64,000 bases of DNA from Deltaproteobacteria bacterium HGW-Deltaproteobacteria-13 (GTDB lineage: Bacteria > Desulfobacterota > Syntrophia > Syntrophales > Smithellaceae). Each line of letters starts with the position of its first letter. The stretch's first letter is position 1. Positions 33,741 through 42,331 of this stretch are shown here, piece after piece. The position numbers and the translations under genes are program-made. The notes beneath the pieces are model-generated. The model was not told the origin of the DNA. It did not search any database and was given only the letters and a program-made list of their open reading frames with translations. The stretch spans positions 62,001-126,000 of the forward strand of contig PHBJ01000010.1 in the NCBI GenBank assembly GCA_002840555.1. The letters are read 5' to 3'.

Positions 33741-34520
33741 TTAACCTATCTGGACGGTAAGCATCGAGATTGAACCGCCATCCACCCCTTGTACCGGAAA
33801 GCTGACTTTCTCCTTTTGACGGCGAAGTCCAAGCACATAGAGCAGCGGCAGATAATGATCCGGTGTCGGAGCGGAAAGCATCGCATCACGGCCTGAACTC
33901 TCGTAGTTGACCAGCGGCGCATCGTCGCCCTTGAGCATCAACTCCCGCGCGTGTTTCTCAAATCGCACAGCCCAGTCAAAAGGTTGAACATCACCTTCAC
34001 CCCATGCGTAGGCCGACAGATTATGAACGATATTGCCGCTGCCGATGATTAATACCCCTTCTTCCCGCAGTGCCGCCAACTTTTTCCCCAACGCATAATG
34101 AAATGACGGCGGCTTGGTTTCATCAATGCTGAGCTGGACAATGGGAACATCCGCTTTCGGAAAAACATGTTTCAGCACCGACCATGTTCCATGATCAAGC
34201 CCCCAGCTTTCATCAAGGCTTACCGCGACGGGCGCAAGCAGTTCTTTGACCCGCGTCGCCAGCTCAAGACTGCCGGGCGCCGGATATTCAATCCGATAAA
34301 GCTTTTCAGGGAATCCTCCAAAATCGTGGATGGTGCGCGGGTTAAGATTTGAAGTCACCGCACAGTTCGGTATGTACCAGTGAGCAGACACGGAAAGCAC
34401 GGCTTTGGGGCGGGGGATTGATTTGCCGATAGAAGCCCAACTCTCCGTGTAACTATTCTTTGACAACGCGTTCATCGGATTGCCGTGTCCGAAGAAGATT
34501 GTTGGCATCAAACTGATCAA
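33741..34520 (-). CDS. 4,5-DOPA dioxygenase extradiol-like (YgiD, LigB superfamily)
   Basis: A 259-residue class III extradiol dioxygenase relative. The metal ligands are visible: His in IFFGHGNPMNAL, His in SVSAHWYI, and His in PTPDHYLPLLYVLG; GSGNIVHNLSAYAW is the family signature. E. coli YgiD opens the DOPA ring with O2 and a divalent metal. The start is TTG 34520, supported by GGAGG seven bases upstream; ATG 34508 is the alternative. It heads the five-gene operon. An O2-using enzyme is odd in an apparent anaerobe. Confidence 0.9.
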   Translation of the reverse strand: MISLMPTIFFGHGNPMNALSKNSYTESWASIGKSIPRPKAVLSVSAHWYIPNCAVTSNLNPRTIHDFGGFPEKLYRIEYPAPGSLELATRVKELLAPVAVSLDESWGLDHGTWSVLKHVFPKADVPIVQLSIDETKPPSFHYALGKKLAALREEGVLIIGSGNIVHNLSAYAWGEGDVQPFDWAVRFEKHARELMLKGDDAPLVNYESSGRDAMLSAPTPDHYLPLLYVLGLRRQKEKVSFPVQGVDGGSISMLTVQIG

Positions 34521-34625
34521 TGTAATGCCTCCTTTTTACTCGTCCATGCGGCCTGAGAGAGGAGCGTTGAATTCTAAAGACAGATTAAATGACACGGTCT
34601 TGCTTATATCCGCTTCAGTAAAGTG

Positions 34626-35027
34626 TTATACAATACCTTTTAGCTTCATGACTGCATATGGAATCATTATCAATAAGATCAGGCCAACAATTAAATAATT
34701 TCCTTTCGCCGGATTAAAATCATTGACAATTAATTCCCACTTTAATTTTACCACAAATCTGGCCAGCATTATATCGAATAATGCCATAAATAAAGCAAGA
34801 GCCAGACCAATCAAGACCAACTGATATCCGACATTAACATCCAGCCAAGGAACCATCACATAGCACACCGCAAATGCCAATAGTGTGCCGCTTATTACAC
34901 TGTACTGTTTTGCTTTTTTATTTCCAAGCTTAGGAACAACAAATATAGTCCGGCCTATTCCATGCAAAGTCTCAACACTCGCCAGCATCAAGCATAGACA
35001 TAATATTTTAATCCATAATATTATCAT
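34626..35027 (-). CDS. Small four-helix membrane protein, unknown
   Basis: A 133-residue protein with four clear hydrophobic segments (about 3-18, 43-60, 67-90, 108-126). The first loop holds SVETLHGIGRTIFVVPKLGNKK, and His/Glu residues within or beside the first helix could be functional. I do not recognise the family; similar short proteins occur scattered in proteobacteria. It is a single gene 105 bases ahead of the DODA gene on the same strand, so joint transcription is possible but uncertain. Confidence 0.65.
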   Translation of the reverse strand: MIILWIKILCLCLMLASVETLHGIGRTIFVVPKLGNKKAKQYSVISGTLLAFAVCYVMVPWLDVNVGYQLVLIGLALALFMALFDIMLARFVVKLKWELIVNDFNPAKGNYLIVGLILLIMIPYAVMKLKGIV

Positions 35028-35195
35028 ATGGTGTCACTCACCATCAGTTGCATAATAAATTATTTTCAGTTTCCGGATAACTCCACATTCAGGGCAATTT
35101 TTTTGGATCCAAGGATAAATATTAAACTAAGCTATTGTTTCTAATGTATAATCTTTTGATGTTTATTTTACAACATTTTTTCAATTGATAGATTA

Positions 35196-35233
35196 TTGAC
35201 TTATTAATAATAATAACTTATCATATCTGATAA
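35196..35233 (+). promoter_or_regulatory. Toxin-antitoxin promoter with operator overlapping -10 and start codon
   Basis: TTGACT (35196-35201), 17 bases, TATCAT (35219-35224). The palindrome TTATCA-TATC-TGATAA (35218-35233) covers the -10, the expected start point and the A of the toxin ATG. This is where the Xre-type antitoxin would be expected to bind. The gap 35028-35195 before it is AT-rich and otherwise shows nothing clear. Confidence 0.65.
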
Positions 35234-35505
35234 TGTGGCATATACGAGAGCACAAAAAACTGGAAAAGATTATAACTAAACTTCCGGCTCGGGTTGTTAA
35301 AAAATATGAGCTCTGGAAGGACATTATCTTTAGGCATGGGCCTGAAAAGCTCAAAGAATTTCCCGGATTCCACGATGAAAAATTGACGGGAGATCACAGT
35401 GGTCAACGTTCATCGCGGTTAAATTTACAGTATAGAGTGATTTATGAAGTGGATAAGGATATTGTTACAATTTATGTTATAGAAATAACAGCTCATGATT
35501 ATTGA
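35233..35505 (+). CDS. RelE/HigB-type toxin
   Basis: A 90-residue toxin of the RelE/ParE superfamily. The pattern KKLEKIITKLPARVVKKYELWKDII, then LTGDHSGQRSSRLNLQYRVIYEV and YVIEITAHDY, matches mRNA-interferase-type toxins with the S-x-R and Y-R-V-I-Y core and a C-terminal H-x-Y. The ATG at 35233 has no Shine-Dalgarno sequence and lies about nine bases past the -10, so the message may be leaderless. The toxin precedes the antitoxin, as in higBA. Its stop is 8 bases before the antitoxin ATG. Confidence 0.85.
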   Translation: MWHIREHKKLEKIITKLPARVVKKYELWKDIIFRHGPEKLKEFPGFHDEKLTGDHSGQRSSRLNLQYRVIYEVDKDIVTIYVIEITAHDY

Positions 35506-35513
35506 GGTGGAAG

Positions 35514-35792
35514 ATGAAAAAAGCAGCAAAAAATGATTTTATACCGGCGAAGCAGCATGCGGTTTTAACAACCAGCGAAGTTGTAAAAATGCTTCGCGAA
35601 TTAAAAGGTTGGACACAGGAAGAACTGGCAAGAAGTTGTGGCATAAATGCCACAAATATCAGTTTGCTGGAAAACAATCGCTTAGACATCGGTAAAAAAA
35701 GGGCGCTGCAACTGGCCGTTGCCTTCGGCGTCCATCCTGCTATCATTATGTTTCCGGAATACGAATCTGAAGCAATAGGAAAAGCAGCATAA
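35514..35792 (+). CDS. Xre-family HTH antitoxin (HigA-like)
   Basis: A 92-residue protein with a helix-turn-helix at ~20-75: VVKMLRELKGWTQEELARSCGINATNISLLENNRLDIGKKRALQLAVAFGV. The short N- and C-terminal tails probably neutralise the toxin. ATG 35514 follows GAGGTGG that overlaps the toxin stop; the longer frame from TTG 35502 includes that ribosome binding site and is rejected. It should repress at the TTATCA..TGATAA palindrome. Confidence 0.88.
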   Translation: MKKAAKNDFIPAKQHAVLTTSEVVKMLRELKGWTQEELARSCGINATNISLLENNRLDIGKKRALQLAVAFGVHPAIIMFPEYESEAIGKAA

Positions 35793-35922
35793 TCATTAAT
35801 CATTTTGATATTTATTTTACAATATTGATTCGTCTAAAATATATTTCAAGAAAAGTTTAAAAATATTTTTAAATATGTTAGTACATTCAACATACTGAAC
35901 CATTCAGTTCTTGAAAGAAATT

Positions 35923-35960
35923 AGATTGCCACGGCGCGCAAGGCGCGTCTCGCAATGACA
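35923..35960. repeat. GTCATTGCGA-type dispersed hairpin in the tkt leader
   Basis: AGATTGCC and CGCAATGACA form outer arms around a GC-rich interior GGCGCGCAAGGCGCG. It lies immediately before the GAAGGAG ribosome binding site of the transketolase gene. The rest of the gap 35793-35922 is AT-rich with no clear promoter. Confidence 0.55.
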
Positions 35961-35975
35961 AACGAAGGAGACGTT

Positions 35976-38033
35976 ATGTCTGACAAAAATATCTTAGAAA
36001 AGAAATGTATTGATACTATTCGTTTTCTGGCTGCCGATGCCATTGAAAAAGCCAAATCCGGCCATCCTGGCATGCCGCTGGGCGCCGCAGCCGCCGCTTT
36101 TACTTTGTGGACCAGGCACCTGAAACATAACCCGAAAAATCCTCAATGGCCCGACCGCGACCGCTTTGTTCTTTCTTCCGGTCACGCCTCCATGCTTTTA
36201 TATTCTTTGCTTCATCTAACCGGCTATGATCTGTCACTCGACGATATTAAAAATTTCAGGCAATGGAGCAGCCGCACGCCGGGTCATCCCGAATACAAAC
36301 ACACTCCCGGCGTGGAAGTAACCACCGGCCCCCTGGGTCAGGGTTTGGCCAACGCCGTGGGCATGGCCATTGCCGAAGCGCATCTGGCGGCACGCTTCAA
36401 CCGTGAAGGCGCTAATTTAGTTGATCATTTCACCTATGTGATGGCCGGGGACGGCGACATGATGGAAGGCGTTACTGCTGAGGCCTGCTCTTTGGCCGGG
36501 CATTTGCGCCTGGGAAAACTGATTGTCCTTTATGATGACAATAGAGTCACGCTGGCCGGTTCCGCGGCGCTTTCCTGTACGGAAAATATTGAACTTCGTT
36601 TCAAAGCTTACGGCTGGCAGGTGCAAAAAGTTGCCGACGGCAACGATGTTGCCGCCATCGACCGGGCAATCAAGAAAGCCAGGCGCGAAACCGAAAAGCC
36701 ATCGTTTATCTGCGTGCAATCGACAATCGGCTATGGCGCACCCGGCAAACAGGGGAAATGCGATGCGCACGGCTCGCCTCTGGGAGAAAAAGAACTGCAA
36801 GGTGCGAAAGACAATTGCGGCTGGCCGGCCGAAGAACCCTTCCGCGTTCCCGAAGATGTTCAAAAATATTTCCGCAAAGCGCTTTCACGCGGGAAAAAAT
36901 CGGAAAAACAATGGCGGGATATTTTAGATATCTGCAAACAAAAAGATCCGGCAATTGCCGGTGAATTTGAACGTATCGTTCGCGGCGTATTGCCCGAAAA
37001 TTGGGAATCTGCGCTCAGTGAATTCCCCAAAGATTCAAAAGATGTGGCCACGCGCAAAGCGGGAGAAATAGTCATGCAGGCCATCGCCGCCAAAGTTCCC
37101 GAACTTGCCGGCGGATCGGCTGACCTGAATCCCTCGACTTTTACCTGGCTCAAAGGTCTGGGCGATTTTCAAAATCCGGCATTTCCTGCCACAGGTTTGC
37201 ACGGCATGGTAGGCGGCCCCTGGGGTTACGAGGGACGTAATATTCATTTCGGCGTGCGCGAACACGCGATGGGCTCGATTGCCGTAGGCATGGCCCTGCA
37301 CGGCGGCATCATTCCTTATACGGCAACATTCCTGCCCTTTGCCGATTACATGCGTCCGCCGATGCGCCTGGCCGCGCTGATGGGTGTGCGCGCCATCTTT
37401 GTTTTCACGCATGACAGTATCGGCGTGGGAGAAGACGGCCCCACGCATCAACCCATTGAACAGATCATGAATCTGCGTCAGGTGCCCAATATGACGGTCA
37501 TCCGTCCCGCTGACGCCAACGAAACACTGGAGGCCTGGCGTCTGGCCCTCACGAACGCCAGCGGCCCCACCACTCTTGTTTTCAGCCGCCAGAATCTGCC
37601 GGTGCTGGACAGAAGCGTATGCAGTGCCGCATCCGGCACGCAAAAAGGCGGTTATATCCTTTGGGAATCGGCACCCAATCCGGAATTGATTTTAATCGCC
37701 ACAGGGTCGGAAGTTTCTCTTGCGCTTTCGGCGGCCCGCAAGCTTGCGGAAAACGGCATGAAGGTAAGAGTTGTCTCGCTGCCCAGTTGGGAAATATTCG
37801 ACCGTCAGCCGCAGGAATATCGCGAAAACGTTTTGCCTCCAGCTATAAGTGCCCGGATTGCCGTCGAAGCGGGAATCAAACTGGGATGGGAGCATTACGT
37901 AGGGCTTTCAGGCAAAATAATCGGCATGGAAACATTCGGCGCCAGCGCTCCGGCATCGATACTTTTTGAAAAATTCGGTTTCACAGCCGACAGGATTATC
38001 GCGGCGGCTCAAGAATTACTCCATCGCGCCTAG
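35976..38033 (+). CDS. tkt: Transketolase
   Basis: A 685-residue thiamine-diphosphate enzyme that moves two-carbon units between sugar phosphates in the pentose phosphate pathway. The N-terminal [12 protein letters not shown] and the TPP motif [28 protein letters not shown] are present, as are the pyrimidine-domain [20 protein letters not shown] and [19 protein letters not shown]. It is full length. ATG 35976 follows GAAGGAG; the frame extends to 35955 through a repeat. It is 16 bases before the phosphoglucose isomerase gene, giving a sugar-phosphate operon. Confidence 0.96.
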   Translation: MSDKNILEKKCIDTIRFLAADAIEKAKSGHPGMPLGAAAAAFTLWTRHLKHNPKNPQWPDRDRFVLSSGHASMLLYSLLHLTGYDLSLDDIKNFRQWSSRTPGHPEYKHTPGVEVTTGPLGQGLANAVGMAIAEAHLAARFNREGANLVDHFTYVMAGDGDMMEGVTAEACSLAGHLRLGKLIVLYDDNRVTLAGSAALSCTENIELRFKAYGWQVQKVADGNDVAAIDRAIKKARRETEKPSFICVQSTIGYGAPGKQGKCDAHGSPLGEKELQGAKDNCGWPAEEPFRVPEDVQKYFRKALSRGKKSEKQWRDILDICKQKDPAIAGEFERIVRGVLPENWESALSEFPKDSKDVATRKAGEIVMQAIAAKVPELAGGSADLNPSTFTWLKGLGDFQNPAFPATGLHGMVGGPWGYEGRNIHFGVREHAMGSIAVGMALHGGIIPYTATFLPFADYMRPPMRLAALMGVRAIFVFTHDSIGVGEDGPTHQPIEQIMNLRQVPNMTVIRPADANETLEAWRLALTNASGPTTLVFSRQNLPVLDRSVCSAASGTQKGGYILWESAPNPELILIATGSEVSLALSAARKLAENGMKVRVVSLPSWEIFDRQPQEYRENVLPPAISARIAVEAGIKLGWEHYVGLSGKIIGMETFGASAPASILFEKFGFTADRIIAAAQELLHRA

Positions 38034-38049
38034 TGGGGGAAAATAAAAA

Positions 38050-39711
38050 ATGACTGAAACACGCATTGATTATTCTCTGGGAGAATACCAAAGCGCCGTA
38101 AACGGCGCTCTGGAAAAAATGCGTAAAGATAATATTATTGCCCGCATCCGGGCAAAAGATTACACCGTCTGGAAACCGGCGCCGGATGAAATTACCAACC
38201 GGCTGGGCTGGCTTGACGCTCCCGCGGAAACATTAAAAAAGATGGACGATATTCACGCCGCTATTGATCCATTGACCCAGGGCAGCATCAGCGATGTAGT
38301 TTTGCTGGGCATGGGCGGATCTTCCCTGGCCGCGGAAGTCTTCAATAATATATTCGGAAGCAAAACCGGTTATCCTCAATTGCATATTGTGGATACCACA
38401 GATCCCGTTTTTATTTCAACGGTCACTAAGCGCCTGAACCTGGAAAAAACTATTTTTCTTGTTTCTTCCAAATCGGGAACAACACTGGAAATCATTTCAC
38501 TCTTCAAATATTTTTATAATCTGGTTTTAAGAAATTCAGGCAATGGTGCCGGACGCCGTTTTGTTTTTATAACCGATGAAGGAAGCCCGCTGATTAAAAT
38601 CGCGAAAAATATTTCCGCTCATCATACTTTTCTCAACAATCCCGATATCGGCGGGCGTTACTCGGCGCTATCGTTGCCGGGCATCGTACCCGCGGCGATG
38701 ATCGGCGTTGATGTGGTGAAATTACTGCAAAGGGCGATAGATGCAAAACTAAGCGACTCCGGCGCGTCTCTGGGCGCCGCCCTGGGAACACTGGCACAGA
38801 TGGGACGGGACAAGCTGACTTTTATCATGCCGTCGGGCTGGCAATCATTCGGTGACTGGCTTGAGCAACTGATCGCGGAAAGCACCGGCAAAGAAGGCAA
38901 AGGCATTTTGCCCATCTTGAATGAACCGCTTACGGATAGTGCCGCTTACGGGAGAGATCGTGTTTTTGTTGTTTTTCAAAATAAAGAAGCCGTCATATCT
39001 TCTCCAATAGAATCTCTGGTCAAGGCGGGGCACCCCGTTATCAAGGTCGAAATCAACGATGATTACGATCTGGGCGCTCAAATGTTTATCTGGGAGATCG
39101 CTACCGCCGTAGCTGCGCATTTTCTGAATATTAATCCCTTTGATCAGCCGGACGTTGAGACAACAAAAAAATATACCCGCGTCATGATTACCGAGCATAA
39201 AGAAAAGAAAAACATGATCGATGCGAAACCCGCGCTGACTTTTGCGCAAGGGGATATCTTCGGCAAGATCAGCGGCGCAACACTTGGCGAAGTTTTTAAG
39301 AATTTTTTAAAACGGGCGGTGGTGGATAATTATATCTCGCTGCAGATTTATTTAAGTCCGTCCGGGGAGATTGACACGGCGGTCGGACATTTGCGTGAAG
39401 CTATTTCGAAAAAGCTTGCCCTGCCGGTAACTTTCGGTTATGGCCCGCGTTATCTGCATTCCACCGGGCAATTACACAAAGGCGATTCGGGAAAAGGCTT
39501 ATTTATTCAGTTCACACAGGATAACGCCATGGATGTCGATATTCCTGATGATCCCGGCAAGGCAGAATCTTCTCTCACCTTCGGCGCGCTCAAAGCCGCG
39601 CAGGCAACGGGAGACTGGCGGGCGCTGCAGGACAAAGGACGTCGAATTATCCGCATTCATTTTCGAGAGAATCCCATCGCCGGCTTTAAAAATCTCGCTG
39701 AAATTCTTTAA
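38050..39711 (+). CDS. pgi: Glucose-6-phosphate isomerase (tal-PGI fusion-type isomerase half)
   Basis: A 553-residue isomerase with two SIS folds. GMGGSSLAAEVF and VSSKSGTTLEIISLFKYF bind the sugar phosphate; NPDIGGRYSALSLPG and a C-terminal histidine region complete the family pattern. The sequence resembles the isomerase half of bifunctional transaldolase/PGI proteins, but no transaldolase domain is attached: the N-terminus is only ~70 residues before the first SIS domain. It sits in an operon with transketolase. No transaldolase gene is seen in the window. The start ATG follows GGGGGAAAA. Confidence 0.9.
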   Translation: MTETRIDYSLGEYQSAVNGALEKMRKDNIIARIRAKDYTVWKPAPDEITNRLGWLDAPAETLKKMDDIHAAIDPLTQGSISDVVLLGMGGSSLAAEVFNNIFGSKTGYPQLHIVDTTDPVFISTVTKRLNLEKTIFLVSSKSGTTLEIISLFKYFYNLVLRNSGNGAGRRFVFITDEGSPLIKIAKNISAHHTFLNNPDIGGRYSALSLPGIVPAAMIGVDVVKLLQRAIDAKLSDSGASLGAALGTLAQMGRDKLTFIMPSGWQSFGDWLEQLIAESTGKEGKGILPILNEPLTDSAAYGRDRVFVVFQNKEAVISSPIESLVKAGHPVIKVEINDDYDLGAQMFIWEIATAVAAHFLNINPFDQPDVETTKKYTRVMITEHKEKKNMIDAKPALTFAQGDIFGKISGATLGEVFKNFLKRAVVDNYISLQIYLSPSGEIDTAVGHLREAISKKLALPVTFGYGPRYLHSTGQLHKGDSGKGLFIQFTQDNAMDVDIPDDPGKAESSLTFGALKAAQATGDWRALQDKGRRIIRIHFRENPIAGFKNLAEIL

Positions 39712-39736
39712 TGAACTCTGAAAAATTTTCAATTGT

Positions 39737-39821
39737 GTCATTGCCCGGCTTGACCGGGCAATCCATTTTTGATTTTTTTTCTGGATTCCGTGTCGCGCTT
39801 CACTTGCACGGAATGACAGAG
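39737..39821. repeat. GTCATTGCCCGG..GGAATGACA dispersed repeat
   Basis: TTGCCCGG (39741-39748) pairs with CCGGGCAA (39754-39761), and GTCATT on the left faces GGAATGACA on the right. TGTCATTCCG-type arms are a familiar dispersed element. It lies between pgi and the convergent nitroreductase gene and may help end both transcripts. Confidence 0.55.
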
Positions 39822-39839
39822 GCGAGAGATTTCTTTATT

Positions 39840-40409
39840 TTAGCTGATGACCCTGAGAATCTGCGGAGCATGCCTCTCCGAAGCCGCGGGAATTTCTTTC
39901 GGATAGCCGATAATAATCGGCGCGACAATCCGGCAGCCATCGGGAATTCCCAGCAGGGCTTTCAACTGCGGATCACGGATATAGGAACCCAGATGGACCC
40001 AGCAGGTGCCCAGTCCCCGATTGACGGCGGAAAGCATGATGTAGCTTGCCGCGAGCGCGCAATCGACATCAAGCGACCCGACACTTTTCGAGCCGATAAT
40101 GTAAATCACGCAGGGCGCATTATAATAAACATTGAAGTTTTTATCTTTAAGCACCTCGGCATAACTTGGATTAAGCGACGTTTTATTTTTGGCGAAATCA
40201 TCAAGGAGGTTTGCTTTGCTTTCATCGGAGAGAGCCTTAAGGGTATTTTTACAATTAACGATAGAAAACCGGCAGGGTTGATTATTGCTGGCCGAAGGCG
40301 CAAGAGTGGATTCCTGCAGAATTTCCTCCACTACATTCGCCGGCACTTCCTTATCCTGGAAATCACGGATAGCTCTTCTGTTTTTTAATAACTCCGGAAA
40401 TGTCATCAT
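39840..40409 (-). CDS. Nitroreductase family flavoprotein
   Basis: A protein of about 189 residues with the FMN-dependent nitroreductase fold. It has the N-terminal RRAIRDFQDKEVPANVVEEIL, the flavin-binding APSASNNQPCRFSIV, and the Gly-rich GLGTCWVHLG followed by IIGYPKE. It reduces nitroaromatics, quinones or flavins with NAD(P)H; the physiological substrate is unknown. The start is one of two adjacent ATGs at 40409/40406 after AAGGAGG. Single gene. Confidence 0.92.
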   Translation of the reverse strand: MMTFPELLKNRRAIRDFQDKEVPANVVEEILQESTLAPSASNNQPCRFSIVNCKNTLKALSDESKANLLDDFAKNKTSLNPSYAEVLKDKNFNVYYNAPCVIYIIGSKSVGSLDVDCALAASYIMLSAVNRGLGTCWVHLGSYIRDPQLKALLGIPDGCRIVAPIIIGYPKEIPAASERHAPQILRVIS

Positions 40410-40464
40410 AACAACAGGTCCTCCTTTTATTAATGATTTCATCCTGAATATTATTTATCATTTA

Positions 40465-41094
40465 TCAGGGCAAAAAAACAGCAATAAGAGCCAGAATGAT
40501 ATTTTGAAACATGTTGATCACCGGATCAAGGAATCCCAGATACAGCAGCCCGATAACTATAAAAAATCCAAAAGGTTCAAGTTGATCAAGAACTCTTGCG
40601 AAAGATTGCGGCGCAAAACCCATCAGTATCTTGGAACCGTCAAGCGGAGGAATCGGGATCAGATTAAAAGCGGCCAATATAATGTTAATATGCGCCAGCA
40701 GATAAAGAATTTGTTCAACTCTTCCCGAAGATTCGGGGGAAATCAACCGTAATAATAAAAGCGCGATAAACGCCAGGATGATGTTTGCCGTAATACCGGC
40801 CGCCGAAACCAGAATGATCCCCTTGCGTCTTTTTTCGGCAGGAATATTTTCCAGATTTACGGGAACCGGTTTTGCCCAGCCGAAACCGATAATCAACAGC
40901 ATTAATGTTCCGATAGGATCCAAATGTTTTATCGGATTAAGCGTCAGCCGTCCCAGCCATTTAGCCGTGGGATCGCCCATTTTATCGGCCACCCAGCCGT
41001 GAGCCAGTTCATGAAAGATTACGGAATATAACAGCAGCGCCGACAAAATTAAAAAAGCCGGCGGATCTTTAATTAATAAATTTATAAGTCCCAT
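40465..41094 (-). CDS. Site-2 protease family zinc metalloprotease (M50)
   Basis: A membrane protease of about 209 residues. The zinc-binding HELAH (in VIFHELAHGWVADKMGDPTA) lies in the first or second membrane helix, and NLIPIPPLDGSKIL, with the third ligand Asp, lies further on. There is no PDZ domain, which places it with the short rhomboid-like S2P group (YwhC/Rip3 type). Such proteases cut membrane-spanning substrates; the target is unknown. ATG 41094 after AAGGA is preferred over 41109. Confidence 0.92.
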   Translation of the reverse strand: MGLINLLIKDPPAFLILSALLLYSVIFHELAHGWVADKMGDPTAKWLGRLTLNPIKHLDPIGTLMLLIIGFGWAKPVPVNLENIPAEKRRKGIILVSAAGITANIILAFIALLLLRLISPESSGRVEQILYLLAHINIILAAFNLIPIPPLDGSKILMGFAPQSFARVLDQLEPFGFFIVIGLLYLGFLDPVINMFQNIILALIAVFLP

Positions 41095-41121
41095 GGTCAA
41101 TCCTTTCACGCAAACCTAATG

Positions 41122-42132
41122 TCAATTGTTACTTTCGATGATTTCCTTTTGCAGGCTTTTTGCCGGTTTGGGGAAATAGCCGTATTTCATACCTATCATT
41201 ATTCCGACAATACCCATAATAAATTCAACAATGAGCATGAGCAAACGTGCGGCGATAGGCAGAAGCAGCGCGGTCTCTATACTCAAAAATTGCTTTAACA
41301 TAAAAAACATCGCCCCTTCCCGCACACCCAGCCCGCCCATCGTGAAGAAAGCCATCAAACCCAATATGGCCGCTACAGATATCGTCGCCATAACGGCAAA
41401 AATATCAGCCAAAGGTATTTCCATGCTCATCCCTTTGGCCAGAAAGTACAATCCTGTTCCCAAGAGCATGTAGGCAATAAAATATAATATTTGCGTATAA
41501 ACTAAAATAATTTTCCCCATTTTTATGGGTTGTATTTCTATTTTGAATACGCGATTTACGGGAATGATCAGGTAATTTATTATGGAAGTGTTCCAGATAA
41601 TAAAAACAACATCAAGAGCAATTAACAAAATAAAAATTAAAATGGAAATTCCCCATGCCGCCGCTTTCATACAGAAAAGATAATAATACAAGGCATAGGC
41701 TGCCGAAACGAACGTCAGACAAACAAAGCATACAATATTGATGTAAATCAATACCGCGCTGGAAATCCCTTTCGATGACATCAGCGCTATTTGCGCCGCG
41801 TAAGTCCATATTTTACCGGGAATATATTTAAACATTGCGGAAGTACAATAAAGGGCAAAACCTTCAAAAAAGTTTAATTTTTCATGGATGTAGCTGTTTA
41901 CGTAAATTCGCCAGACGATGGGCCCAATCAGCAAGGCGAAACTTCCTAAAATGATTGATAGAAAGATATAATAAAGGTTAACGCTAAAGTGATATGCGCT
42001 AATGATGTCCGCATTTATTTTAAATTGCAGATAGAAAAAATATACGGCAGCCATGACGACTGCCGAAGCGACGATATATCGCAGCGCTTTTTTAAAATTC
42101 AATTTATGGTCTCCGCATTGCTTAGTACCCAT
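41122..42132 (-). CDS. AglD/MprF-like flippase family membrane protein (UPF0104)
   Basis: A protein of about 336 residues with seven to eight membrane segments, of the lysylphosphatidylglycerol synthase transmembrane-region family. Characteristic stretches are IWRIYVNSYIHEKLNFFEGFALYCTSAMFKYIPGKIW and ALLGLMAFFTMGGLGVREGAMFFML. The cytosolic synthase domain of MprF is absent, so it is probably a lipid or lipid-linked sugar flippase. ATG 42132 is chosen; a TTG at 42150 also reads in frame. A TTGACA-17-TATATT promoter precedes it. Confidence 0.78.
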   Translation of the reverse strand: MGTKQCGDHKLNFKKALRYIVASAVVMAAVYFFYLQFKINADIISAYHFSVNLYYIFLSIILGSFALLIGPIVWRIYVNSYIHEKLNFFEGFALYCTSAMFKYIPGKIWTYAAQIALMSSKGISSAVLIYINIVCFVCLTFVSAAYALYYYLFCMKAAAWGISILIFILLIALDVVFIIWNTSIINYLIIPVNRVFKIEIQPIKMGKIILVYTQILYFIAYMLLGTGLYFLAKGMSMEIPLADIFAVMATISVAAILGLMAFFTMGGLGVREGAMFFMLKQFLSIETALLLPIAARLLMLIVEFIMGIVGIMIGMKYGYFPKPAKSLQKEIIESNN

Positions 42133-42194
42133 GCTTATTTTGCGGCGCAATTACCCTGAAATAACAGGAGATTTCTTTTATGCCAGGGGATGAA

Positions 42195-42223
42195 AATATA
42201 TGACAATTCATTTTGTGTGTCAA
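42195..42223 (-). promoter_or_regulatory. Sigma-70 promoter for the flippase-like gene
   Basis: Reverse strand TTGACA (42223-42218), exactly 17 bases, then TATATT (42200-42195), about 60 bases before the ATG at 42132. Confidence 0.7.
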
Positions 42224-42274
42224 AGTAATTATGAATGCAAAACAGGGGGCCGCTGCCGCCGCTTAAAAAAGTCC

Positions 42275-42325
42275 TTGACAACGAAGACACTTTTTCATAC
42301 AGTTGTTTAAAACAAGCGTTTTAAA
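42275..42325 (+). promoter_or_regulatory. Promoter and palindromic operator of the TetR-TolC-MacAB operon
   Basis: TTGACA (42275-42280), 17 bases, TACAGT (42298-42303). The perfect inverted repeat TTTAAAAC-AAGC-GTTTTAAA follows at 42306-42325, over the expected start point. Its place just before tetR makes it the likely operator for that repressor. Confidence 0.65.
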
Positions 42326-42331
42326 ATATTT

